Part shown: one piece after another, positions 6,542 through 13,885 of the stretch | How positions within the stretch are numbered: position 1 is the stretch's first letter | Layout: every line of letters starts with the position of its first letter | Assembly (NCBI GenBank): GCA_946479285.1 | Contig: CAMLFH010000036.1 | Location: 1 to 17,739, forward strand | Origin: an uncultured Flavobacteriales bacterium | GTDB taxonomy: Bacteria > Bacteroidota > Bacteroidia > Flavobacteriales > Crocinitomicaceae | Length of the DNA: 17,739 nucleotides | Direction: 5' to 3' | Position numbers and translations under genes: made by a program | The notes under the pieces: model-generated | Seen by the model: the letters and a program-made list of their open reading frames with translations, nothing else | The model's database searches: none | What the model was told of the DNA's origin: nothing

Positions 6542-7261
6542 ATGACAAGTATTTTTGTAGCAAAACTTGATTTCAATGTAACTGAAGATGAGTTGAAATC
6601 CCTTTTTGAGGAACATGGAAAAGTAAACCGTGTTACCATTGCAAAAGACCGCGAGACGGGCAATCCGAGAGGTTTTGCTTTTGTTGAAATGGCAAATGAA
6701 TCAGAAGCTGAAAGCGCTATTAACGCCCTGGACAATACGTCTGTTAACGGCAGAAGTATAGCTGTTAAGAAAGCTGATGACCGCTCTTCCGGTGGAAAAC
6801 CATCAGGAGGAGATAACCGTTCGGGCGACAGACCTGCTTTCAGAAGTGATCGTCCCCGGGATGACCGCAATTCTGTAAGTGATACCAGAACCGATTACAA
6901 AAAACCGGATGATGGCAGAGTAAGTAAACCTGCTTTTACCCCGGATGACATTACCCCGCTAAAAGTTGAACGGAAAAAGGAAACAAAATCCGGCAGCAGT
7001 CCTTCTGCTAAAGATGCTCCGAAAAAACCGAAAATGGAAGCTTACCGCAAAAGTGGTAAAGACAATCAATTTTTGAACGACGATGATCTTATTGATGAAG
7101 AGTTGGACCTATTCGGCAGAAACGAAGACGATGAGGATCTAGAAGAAGATTATCGTAAATACCTGGTAAACAGCGACGAGGATTCTGATGAAGACTACGA
7201 CGATGAGGACGAATGGGAAGAAGAAGACGAAGACGACGAAGAAGAAGAAGACGAAAAATAG
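6542..7261 (+). CDS. RRM-domain RNA-binding protein with long acidic C-terminal tail
   Basis: A 239-residue protein. Residues 1-80 are a single RNA recognition motif with RNP2 (IFVAKL, 4-9) and RNP1 (RGFAFVEM, 43-50), each with its central aromatic, so single-stranded RNA binding is expected. The rest looks disordered: an Arg/Ser/Gly/Asp-rich linker (about 81-125), a Lys/Pro-rich stretch (about 130-172) and a nearly pure Asp/Glu tail (about 196-239, including DEDEWEEEDEDDEEEEDEK). Typical bacterial RRM proteins (cyanobacterial Rbp, Bacteroidota homologues) are near 80-130 aa, so this one is much longer. The acidic tail may mask the RRM, drive condensates or recruit basic partners; that is inference. 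It is followed by a strong terminator. Confidence 0.9.
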   Translation: MTSIFVAKLDFNVTEDELKSLFEEHGKVNRVTIAKDRETGNPRGFAFVEMANESEAESAINALDNTSVNGRSIAVKKADDRSSGGKPSGGDNRSGDRPAFRSDRPRDDRNSVSDTRTDYKKPDDGRVSKPAFTPDDITPLKVERKKETKSGSSPSAKDAPKKPKMEAYRKSGKDNQFLNDDDLIDEELDLFGRNEDDEDLEEDYRKYLVNSDEDSDEDYDDEDEWEEEDEDDEEEEDEK

Positions 7262-7270
7262 AAATTAACG

Positions 7271-7301
7271 AATCCCCTTGGTAAACCAAGGGGATTTTTT
7301 T
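7271..7301 (+). terminator. Intrinsic terminator of the RRM gene
   Basis: AATCCCCTTGG (7271-7281) pairs perfectly with CCAAGGGGATT (7286-7296) across the loop TAAA, followed directly by a run of Ts to 7301. It starts 10 bases after the stop codon, a textbook Rho-independent terminator. Confidence 0.95.
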
Positions 7302-7573
7302 GTGCTGCACTTTTATTTGCAGGGAATTAACTTCGAACTTTCCTGTTTCAATTTTTAGCATTCATTCCTACCATATCAGTTACTAAAAATTAAAACTAGC
7401 CATTGAGATGATGGTTCTTCTTATCAGTTTGTTAAAATACAGCTGAACAAATAGCCAATTTCAGTCTCACCCCCTTCAACGGTAACTTCCATTGATTTAC
7501 CTGTTTGAACCAGATATTCTGCCCAACGGATCATTCGTCATTTACGTTCTATCTTTATTCCTTAAACGTACTC
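7302..7573. other. Gene-free spacer before the adhesin gene
   Basis: About 270 bases with no supported gene. A weak -7-like TATCTTTA (7550-7557) lies upstream of the preferred adhesin start; no -33 partner is clear. Nothing else is recognised. Confidence 0.5.
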
Positions 7574-10102
7574 ATGAGAATAATCAATCAATTTCTGCCT
7601 TTGCAGTGTTTCCTTTTGGGAATGTTATTGATAGGTTCGATCTCCTCTTCTGCACAGGTTTGTAATAGTTTTTGCAATTCCGGCTTCGAAAATATGCAGG
7701 TATTATCTCCCAATTCCATGGGAATGTTTAACCACAACAACGTTCCCTGCTGGAGAACAACCGCTCCCGATTCGATCATTGAAGTTTGGGGAACAGGATT
7801 CAACAGCATTCCTTCCTTTTCAGGAAATCAATATGTAGAAATCAGTGCAAACACGGTATCAACGCTCTACCAGAATTTCACTGCAGTTCCGGGAACAACC
7901 TCCACCATTTCATTTGCACACCGCGGAAGAATGGGAACCGATGTGCTGAATCTTTCAATAGGACCGGTTGGCGGACCTTATACTTCATTAGGCAATTTTT
8001 CCGCCGGGAATACAGCCTGGGTCGTTCAAACAACCAATTACGCTTTTCCGAATAATGGAAACACTGCCTATTCACTGCGTTTCAATACCGTTTCCAGCGC
8101 AAGTTCAAATCCGGCTGAAGGGAATTTACTGGATGCCGTAATAGTTACCATCCCTCCTCTTGTAACAATTCTTACTACGGATGCTACCTGCACAACCGGT
8201 GGATCACTCACAGCAACTATTTCGGGAGGAAATCCCACTTACACTTATGACTGGCAGCCAAATCTCGGGAATTCTGCTGCACACACCAATTTAGCACCCG
8301 GAATATACGATCTGATAGTAACAGATTCGCAAGGCTGCAGTGGGAATGCATCTGCACTGATTTCAGGAGGATCGTCTCTTACACACATCACAGGTGTTAT
8401 TTGTGGCAATGAACCTTATACTTTCAATGGAAACACTTATACACAGGCTGGTACACATCAATTCGATTATGTAAGCACTCAGGGCTGTGATTCCACCATC
8501 CTATTAGACATTGAAGAGCATCCTGTTTACGTGGATTCCTTTTATGTAACTCTTTGCGCACCAAGTGAAACTTATACGTACAACGGACAGGTTTATCCGG
8601 CCCTTGCAGCTGTTTATGATTTTACATTCCAAAGCGTTTATGGCTGTGACTCTCTTGTAAGGATGCACATCGGTACCGGGCTTATTATTTCGGCCAGCGA
8701 AGACACGATCTGTGAAGGCGGCACTGTTCAATTCAATGTTTGGGGAGGAAATACTTATCAATGGTTACCTGCCAATCTCCTGAACGACCCAACGATAGCA
8801 AATCCCATAGCTACTGTCACAGAAACAACTGAATTTACGATCAATGTTATAACCGTCAGCCAGGATGGATTAAGCATTTGCGCACATGCCATCGAACACT
8901 ATACCATTACAGTTGTTGATCAGCAAACAGTTCATGCATCCGGAGACACACTGATTTGCGAAGGTACAGCAGTTCAACTTTCCGGAACAGGAGCAGAAAG
9001 TTATATCTGGAGTCCGGCGGCCTCACTAAATGATCCGTTGAGCAGTCAGCCAATTGCTCTTCCAAATCAAACAACTGTTTATTACATGCAGGGCACCACT
9101 TCTATCGGCTGTGTTGTTACGGATAGCGTTTTAGTGCAGGTGGTCCAAGACGTTCCAATTCCCAACATGCCGGATTCATTATCGATGTGTAACGGTGCTT
9201 CTGAAGCGATTTCGGTATCCGGAGCGGATTCTTATCAATGGTCACCAGCAGTAGGAATCACTCCGCTAAGCGGATCGAATGTTATACTCAGTCCATCAAA
9301 CGACATGACTTATTACTGTGACTTCACCAATATTTGCGGAACCGTACGAGATAGTATTTACGTGAATATCACTGCTCCAACAGTTCAGGCCGGAAATGAT
9401 ACGATCGTTTGTCCGAAAGAATTGGTTTTCCTGCATGCTTCCGGGGCTGTTTCTTATCAATGGATTCCTGCTGCAACAGCTGTTTCCGGAGATGAATTCG
9501 TCAGCTATCCTGAGCAAACCACGAATTATAGGGTAATTGGGACCGACCTTTACGGATGTACTGATACGGCTTTTGTGGATGTACAGGTTTACCCAACACC
9601 TTTTGTCCAAACTGTTGATGCATATGCTTTCTTCGGAGATGCTGTTCAGTTGAACGCCGTTTCCAGCGATTCCACGGGAACTTTCACCTGGTATCCGCCT
9701 GAATTCCTGAGCTGTATTCTCTGCTCCGATCCGATTGCGCGCCCGGACATGGAAATGACTTACGAAGTAACTTTCACCGATTCTAACGGCTGCAGGGCAA
9801 CAGATCAACTGACGATTTTCTACGATCCGATGGTTTATGTGCCAAACACTTTTATTCCGGATGGAAATAACTTAAACGATGTCTTCAAGGCGGTTTGCAA
9901 CAATATCGATGAATTCGAGATGAACATCTACAACCGCTGGGGAGAAGAAGTTTACAGATCAACTGATGCTGATCAAGGTTGGGACGGAACATCCGGATCA
10001 AACAAATGTGCGGAAGGAATGTACAACTGGACAATCCGGTATGTTAGCGCAGACGGGTTGACGATCAGAGTAATGAAGGGACATGTGAATTTGTTGCGGT
10101 AG
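7574..10102 (+). CDS. Large secreted adhesin-like protein with type IX secretion (gliding motility-associated) C-terminal domain
   Basis: 842 residues from the ATG at 7574, which places the signal peptide at the N terminus (MRIINQFLPLQCFLLGMLLI, cleavage near SSAQ). An upstream in-frame ATG at 7505 would add 23 residues without a role. Order of parts: an N-terminal jelly-roll-like carbohydrate-binding region (about 30-185, with NSGFEN, VPCWRT and IEVWGTGF); a SprB-like repeat (about 190-265, with SGGNPTYTYDW and LAPGIYDLIVTDSQGC); several Ig/PKD-like repeats each with a VQLSGTGAESYIWSP-type core; and a C-terminal domain from about 755 (VYVPNTFIPDGNNLNDVF, YNRWGEEVYRS, GWDGT, AEGMYNW). This is the CHU_C/TIGR04131 type B sorting signal for T9SS export and surface attachment. 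Probable role is adhesion or gliding; the ligand is unknown. Confidence 0.9.
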   Translation: MRIINQFLPLQCFLLGMLLIGSISSSAQVCNSFCNSGFENMQVLSPNSMGMFNHNNVPCWRTTAPDSIIEVWGTGFNSIPSFSGNQYVEISANTVSTLYQNFTAVPGTTSTISFAHRGRMGTDVLNLSIGPVGGPYTSLGNFSAGNTAWVVQTTNYAFPNNGNTAYSLRFNTVSSASSNPAEGNLLDAVIVTIPPLVTILTTDATCTTGGSLTATISGGNPTYTYDWQPNLGNSAAHTNLAPGIYDLIVTDSQGCSGNASALISGGSSLTHITGVICGNEPYTFNGNTYTQAGTHQFDYVSTQGCDSTILLDIEEHPVYVDSFYVTLCAPSETYTYNGQVYPALAAVYDFTFQSVYGCDSLVRMHIGTGLIISASEDTICEGGTVQFNVWGGNTYQWLPANLLNDPTIANPIATVTETTEFTINVITVSQDGLSICAHAIEHYTITVVDQQTVHASGDTLICEGTAVQLSGTGAESYIWSPAASLNDPLSSQPIALPNQTTVYYMQGTTSIGCVVTDSVLVQVVQDVPIPNMPDSLSMCNGASEAISVSGADSYQWSPAVGITPLSGSNVILSPSNDMTYYCDFTNICGTVRDSIYVNITAPTVQAGNDTIVCPKELVFLHASGAVSYQWIPAATAVSGDEFVSYPEQTTNYRVIGTDLYGCTDTAFVDVQVYPTPFVQTVDAYAFFGDAVQLNAVSSDSTGTFTWYPPEFLSCILCSDPIARPDMEMTYEVTFTDSNGCRATDQLTIFYDPMVYVPNTFIPDGNNLNDVFKAVCNNIDEFEMNIYNRWGEEVYRSTDADQGWDGTSGSNKCAEGMYNWTIRYVSADGLTIRVMKGHVNLLR

Positions 10103-10188
10103 AAAGCATCTAAATTTTGATTAATCTTAAGAGTCTGTAGAGCACGGAACCGCCAATTTCTTGCAACTGCTGTTAGTGGCTGGGCTTG
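10103..10188. other. Island-edge intergenic motif next to the TIR-caspase operon
   Basis: Directly after the caspase stop on the minus strand comes AAGCCCAGCCACTAACAGCA and GTTGCAAGAAATTGGCGGTT, then CCGTGCTC. I associate this kind of motif (CACTAACAGCAGTT... GGCGGTT...GTGC), from memory, with intergenic sequence around accessory genes in environmental Bacteroidota. No intrinsic terminator is seen for either convergent gene. Confidence 0.35.
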
Positions 10189-11142
10189 TCATATTCTGTC
10201 TTTAGATATTAAGTTCCAATAATGTTCTCCAAGTATTGTCAACTTGCAAGATTTGTTTTCCATTGCAGCAAAATACATATGTTCAGCGTCAACAGGAACA
10301 ACTAAATTTATTCGATTATACTTTTGTAAGAGTTTGAATTTTGCAACATTTTCGTCATTTGGATTTTCGCTTTCTGGTTCAAAACTCGGGTCAAGTTTAA
10401 AGTCTTGTCCTTTGATTGGAAATAGTTCTGTCAAGCGTTTGAGGTCTAAAAGTGAAATGGGTGGTTGAACTTTTCTTAATGTTGTAAATGCCGTAACGTT
10501 TGTCTTAAAGATTGGTCGCTGCTCCCAAGAACCCAATGCTTGGTCAATATGTGCGTAAATACTACCGGGTGTTATGTCACCGACCAAATTAGATGCACTG
10601 CCATTCATTGCATCTATAAATAAAGTTGTGAAAACACCTGATCCGTTTTCTTCAATTGCATATTGTGTTTCACTCGATGCCGTTAAGATTGTTAACCCTT
10701 CCGAAAGAATTGATTTGTCTTCTTTTTGAGAGGTTTTGCCAATCATTCCTGAATGACAACTGTCAAGGATAATAATTTTATTTCGTGCTGGAGAACCATT
10801 GGCAATTTCTAATAGGTCATTCATTGAAACACCGTCATCGCCATCTTTGCATTCCGAAGTAATTAAATACCCACCTGTGCTTTCAACATAACCGTGTCCC
10901 GAAAAATAAAATAGTGCAATATCACTTTTGTCCTTAAAAAGCTCTTCGACTTTATTTTTCAACTCTTTCCTTTCAATAGTCGCCTTTGGTCCAGTTGCTA
11001 TTTCAATGATAGCATCAAAATTTTTTGTTCCGTCACTATGCCTGTCAAGCACAGCTTTGACAGCATAAGCATCATTAACACAACCGTGTAACGGTTTAAT
11101 GTTTTCGTAATAGTCAATTCCTACAACTAGAGCTTTTCTCAT
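10189..11142 (-). CDS. Caspase-family (C14-like) protease, putative effector of a type IV Thoeris-like system
   Basis: A 317-residue protein. Residues 1-215 form a caspase-hemoglobinase fold: MRKALVVGIDYYEN opens the fold, the catalytic His is in YFSGHGY (H83) and the catalytic Cys in ILDSCHSG (C129), both intact. LTASSETQYAIEENGSGVFT continues the p20/p10 core. There is no signal peptide or transmembrane segment, so it is cytosolic. The C-terminal portion (about 225-317), with a conserved-looking block KYNRINLVVPVDAEHMYFAA and LTILGEHYW, is outside the protease core and may be a regulatory or ligand-sensing module. It is the last gene of a four-gene operon, 2 bases behind a TIR gene. In type IV Thoeris, TIR-made N7-cADPR activates a caspase-like protease that degrades cellular proteins to stop phage. 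Function here is inferred from that pairing. Confidence 0.85.
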   Translation of the reverse strand: MRKALVVGIDYYENIKPLHGCVNDAYAVKAVLDRHSDGTKNFDAIIEIATGPKATIERKELKNKVEELFKDKSDIALFYFSGHGYVESTGGYLITSECKDGDDGVSMNDLLEIANGSPARNKIIILDSCHSGMIGKTSQKEDKSILSEGLTILTASSETQYAIEENGSGVFTTLFIDAMNGSASNLVGDITPGSIYAHIDQALGSWEQRPIFKTNVTAFTTLRKVQPPISLLDLKRLTELFPIKGQDFKLDPSFEPESENPNDENVAKFKLLQKYNRINLVVPVDAEHMYFAAMENKSCKLTILGEHYWNLISKDRI

Positions 11143-11144
11143 TA

Positions 11145-11555
11145 TTACTTATTTTTTCCTTCTTTCATAACTTGGACTATTGCAGATGCAATTTTATCCC
11201 ATTCCCAAACAACAATTCTTCCTGAAGTAAGTCCAGATGGTAAAGTAGAAGATGAATTAGCCCCGTCAACATAAACGCCAAATACGGGGACATTATGTTC
11301 TTTTGCAAAAGCTATTTCTTTTGCGACACCTGTTGCAGTTGACATGTTTTTACCAACAAGAACGATTAACATATTGCACTTGTTAATTTTCTCGTGGATT
11401 AACTTTTCCCATTGACTTTGAGGAAGTGCCGATTTTGAAGACCAGTCTTCAATGTTAAAAGGTGTTTTTGAGTTAATTGATTGTCCAACAAAATACTTTT
11501 TTTGTCCTTCGTTGTTATCAAAATCAAAACTTATGAATGCTCGTGGATTTGCCAT
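11145..11555 (-). CDS. TIR-like (MTH538/ThsB-type) protein, second TIR of the operon
   Basis: A 136-residue single-domain protein. It begins PRAFISFDFDNNEGQKKYF, the betaA strand and BB-loop region of a TIR-like flavodoxin fold. It continues through NIEDWSS, NKCNMLIVLVGKNM (betaC/D), a helix with the candidate catalytic Glu in VAKEIAFAKE (E80), and VPVFGVYVDG and RIVVWEWDKI at the end. This pattern fits the MTH538 TIR-like family (PF08937), which includes Thoeris ThsB, an enzyme that converts NAD+ into a cyclic ADP-ribose-type signal after phage sensing. It sits 1 base after the first TIR gene and 2 bases before the caspase gene. It differs from the first TIR at most positions, so this is an old paralogue and not a fresh duplicate. 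Confidence 0.85.
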   Translation of the reverse strand: MANPRAFISFDFDNNEGQKKYFVGQSINSKTPFNIEDWSSKSALPQSQWEKLIHEKINKCNMLIVLVGKNMSTATGVAKEIAFAKEHNVPVFGVYVDGANSSSTLPSGLTSGRIVVWEWDKIASAIVQVMKEGKNK

Positions 11556-11556
11556 T

Positions 11557-11985
11557 TTATAATTTATTTATGAATTTTTCTAAATTGTCCCAACTCCAAA
11601 CTATTACTCGTTTCCCTTGTAATTCTGTTGGTATTGCTCCTTGGTCATTTTTTTTAATATGCATTCCAATTATTTTTACTCCTTCTTCTCTTGCACATTT
11701 CATTTCCCATCTTGCTCCACCTGCTTTATGAGTGTTTTTGCTTAGCAAAGCAATTACACCATCACATCTTTTAATTTTTGTTCTGCATCTATCTTTCCAT
11801 TCATTTTGGTTCCATTCCTTTTTAACTGACATATCAATAAAATCAAACGGTGAGTGTTTTTTTCTTGCTTGGTCAACCAAATAGTCACGATAATCAATGT
11901 CTTCGATAGCAAAACTAATAAACACTCTTTTCCGTGTTTCCTTTTTTGTTTCTTCTGCTCCAAATAGCCAATCTAAAAATCTCAT
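11557..11985 (-). CDS. TIR-like (MTH538/ThsB-type) protein, first TIR of the operon
   Basis: A 142-residue protein. A short N-terminal extension (MRFLDWLFGAEETKKETRK) precedes the TIR core RVFISFAIEDIDYRDYL (20-36). Then come FDFIDMSVKKEWNQNEWKDR (the linker motif typical of ThsB-like proteins), IKRCDGVIALLSKNT (71-85), the helix ARWEMKCAREEGV with candidate catalytic Glu 94, and IIGMHI and KRVIVWSWDNL. The family is MTH538 TIR-like, as for the neighbour. Expected role: cytosolic sensor or NAD+-processing enzyme that makes a nucleotide signal for the caspase. The extension with LFG and basic residues is absent from the second TIR. It lies 8 bases downstream of the unknown gene and 1 base upstream of the second TIR. 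Confidence 0.85.
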   Translation of the reverse strand: MRFLDWLFGAEETKKETRKRVFISFAIEDIDYRDYLVDQARKKHSPFDFIDMSVKKEWNQNEWKDRCRTKIKRCDGVIALLSKNTHKAGGARWEMKCAREEGVKIIGMHIKKNDQGAIPTELQGKRVIVWSWDNLEKFINKL

Positions 11986-11993
11986 TGTTTAAA

Positions 11994-12545
11994 CTATAAG
12001 AATTTTATTTTGTCAAGTCTTGAATATACTTCTTCGTGGTTTTCAAATTTGCAATAACCATTAAAGGTTAAAAGTTTTATCAATTCTGAAGAACCGTCAA
12101 CGTAAACATTTATGTTTTTAATAAAAGCCTTAAAGGACTTACCCACAAGAAATACCAAATCTTGACCATAAAACTCAGGTCTTACTATGAAATTGGCCTT
12201 TTCATTGGGTCTTTTTATGAGGCGGTTCAAATTATCCGTATCAAAAGATGAAAACAAAAGTTCGCTATGTATTCGTGAATTTGAAAACGTATTTTTAATA
12301 CTTAATAAAATTAATTCGTCAATTTCATCACTTGGGTAATCTTCTTGTTTTGGATATGTTGATAAATACAAAAAGTCTTTTTCATCTTTTTTCTTTTCAA
12401 CAAACTTATAGTCAGGGCTAAATTCTCTTTCATAAACAATAAAGCCAATTCGGATTTCAATATTGTTTTTGTTTTGAGTTAAGAGGTCAATTCTCTTAAC
12501 AATTTTCACTTGTTCGACTGGCAAAACTGTTATTGTATTATTCAT
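11994..12545 (-). CDS. Unknown 183-aa protein, first gene of the TIR-caspase operon
   Basis: I do not recognise a family. The protein is soluble (no signal peptide or membrane segment), rich in Lys, Glu, Ile and Phe, and by pattern an alpha/beta protein. Local features: a beta-rich start (TITVLPVEQVKIVKRIDLL, IEIRIGFIVYERE), a charged loop (VEKKKDEKDF), an acidic helix (SDEIDELILLSIKNTF) and a C-terminal half with FIVRPEFYGQDLVFLVG and INVYVDGSSELIKLLTF. It starts at ATG 12543-12545 and ends 8 bases before the first TIR gene in the same orientation, so it shares the transcript. Its low-G+C composition matches the rest of the operon. Possible roles are phage sensor, TIR regulator or second effector; none is shown by sequence. 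Confidence 0.75.
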   Translation of the reverse strand: MNNTITVLPVEQVKIVKRIDLLTQNKNNIEIRIGFIVYEREFSPDYKFVEKKKDEKDFLYLSTYPKQEDYPSDEIDELILLSIKNTFSNSRIHSELLFSSFDTDNLNRLIKRPNEKANFIVRPEFYGQDLVFLVGKSFKAFIKNINVYVDGSSELIKLLTFNGYCKFENHEEVYSRLDKIKFL

Positions 12546-12778
12546 GTTTTTATATTTTTTATTACTTGTCTTGTCCGTTTGAAGTGGTCGTCTTAGCCTT
12601 GCCCATAACTTGTATATATGCGCAATTATTAATTACTTATAACCAATTAAAATCGGTGTTCATACTAAATTCAATTTCTAAGGAATGGGGTTTCAACGAA
12701 TAGTCTCTCCTCATGTTAGCATGTCAATACTACCAAAATTCTGAAATACAATTATCTTTCAATAAGTTGAACTAAATG
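12546..12778. other. Intergenic region upstream of the TIR-caspase operon
   Basis: About 230 bases without a gene. It should contain the operon promoter, but no clear TAnnTTTG was found on the minus strand. It includes the motif GCCTTGCCCATAACTTGTAT followed by ATATGCGCAA (about 12598-12626), which recalls other Bacteroidota intergenic cassette-edge sequences and, loosely, the motif after the caspase gene (both contain GCC..TAAC). Confidence 0.4.
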
Positions 12779-13885
12779 TTACAGCAAAGACTCATATTTG
12801 TTAAACGAATCGGCAAATGTTTTAGCTTTCTCAAAGCTGCTGAAACTGTAAGTTTCATCTAATCCGGTAGAAGACATCAATTTAATTTCTCCATATTGGA
12901 CAATTGGAATTTCATAATTTCCTGCAAAACGCCGATCGGGACTACCGTCCTTGTTTACTTTCGCCCAGGACTTTCCAAGAATTAGAGAATCTGAAGGAAT
13001 ATCATCCTCTTCCAGAAACCTTTGAATATCACATGTCAGTTTGATGTCCTTAATATCTATAACGCTGAATTGTTTATTGTTCGTTGTTGAAATAACAAAA
13101 GCGGGGTAAATATAAAGGTCACCCCCATTCTTGTTTTCCAAATGAAAAGCTAGATTAGATGATTGAATGATAGCAATGCTATCGAATTTAAAACTAACCG
13201 GAACTCTTTTTACCAAGCTCGTTGCTGAACTTCTGGTAGCGCGGGTGTCTTGTTTAAATTCAGCTGTTATATCCCATATTTTCTCAGCCGTTAATAGTGA
13301 TTGATAACCGGCAACAAGTGATTGATAAGCGTCATGAAAATCTTCATCAAAATGAATATCAATGTTGACAAATGCATTTTGCAATTGTTTTTGAAGATCA
13401 CTGAGATAACCATTTTTTAGGGCAATTTGATTTTTAAAGAACTTAAAAAAGAAGCCGATTAAAAATATTCGCGCTACCAGGTAATTCTTTTTGGCACGTA
13501 TTAACTCTTTGTTCACCTCCTGAATTTCCTGTGATAGATCAATTCTATCGGTAAAAACTTCCTGAAGAGTCTCTTTTAGCTCCATGAAGCTAGTACTTGT
13601 AAGTTTATCTTGTTCCGTAAAGTTTTCTGCTATTAACGAATCCGGATTCTCTAAAACAATCGTTTCAACGGATGCGTTAGACCTATTATGCGAAGGGGAT
13701 TGTTGACCACCGGCAATTTTGGTTCTAAAACTTATTCCGGTTCCGGGAATACTTGAGTTAAGATAAGTCCCTCGTTTGCTAATATTAATACTGGCTCCTT
13801 TCACTCCTATCGTTGAACTGATTCCTGATTTGGAAACATTTAAGGAAAATCCTGGAAACACTTTAATCCTTTTGCTGAATCTCAT
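12779..13885 (-). CDS. DUF4236-domain protein with coiled coil and novel C-terminal region
   Basis: A 368-residue protein. Residues 1-55 match the DUF4236 pattern: MRFSKRIKVFPGFSLNVSKS, GISSTIGVKGASINI, then TYLNSSIPGTGISF. A low-complexity linker follows (about 56-95), then a predicted coiled coil (about 100-175, ETLQEVFTDRIDLSQEIQEV...) broken by a hydrophobic patch (LVARIFLIGFFFKFF, 136-150) that could be a membrane-association helix. The remaining ~190 residues are beta-rich and unrecognised. DUF4236 has no established biochemical function that I know; it is often found in small or multidomain proteins and in phage/plasmid contexts. It is transcribed alone on the minus strand, about 230 bases upstream of the TIR-caspase operon. 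Confidence 0.75.
   Translation of the reverse strand: MRFSKRIKVFPGFSLNVSKSGISSTIGVKGASINISKRGTYLNSSIPGTGISFRTKIAGGQQSPSHNRSNASVETIVLENPDSLIAENFTEQDKLTSTSFMELKETLQEVFTDRIDLSQEIQEVNKELIRAKKNYLVARIFLIGFFFKFFKNQIALKNGYLSDLQKQLQNAFVNIDIHFDEDFHDAYQSLVAGYQSLLTAEKIWDITAEFKQDTRATRSSATSLVKRVPVSFKFDSIAIIQSSNLAFHLENKNGGDLYIYPAFVISTTNNKQFSVIDIKDIKLTCDIQRFLEEDDIPSDSLILGKSWAKVNKDGSPDRRFAGNYEIPIVQYGEIKLMSSTGLDETYSFSSFEKAKTFADSFNKYESLL

Noticed and set aside
7505..7573. Longer N terminus of the adhesin (start at 7505)
   Set aside because: It would place a polar 23-residue extension before a good signal peptide; the ATG at 7574 is more plausible.
9296..9808. 170-codon open frame on the minus strand inside the adhesin gene
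   Set aside because: It is antisense to PKD-like repeats of the T9SS protein and shows no family features.
10103..10188. Integron attC site
   Set aside because: GCC..TAAC-like strings are present, but the RYYYAAC/GTTRRRY core boxes do not match and no integrase is in the window.
10189..12545. Type I/II Thoeris or CBASS
   Set aside because: No SIR2/SLOG ThsA, Macro-TM protein, cyclase or Cap genes are present; the only effector-like gene is the caspase.
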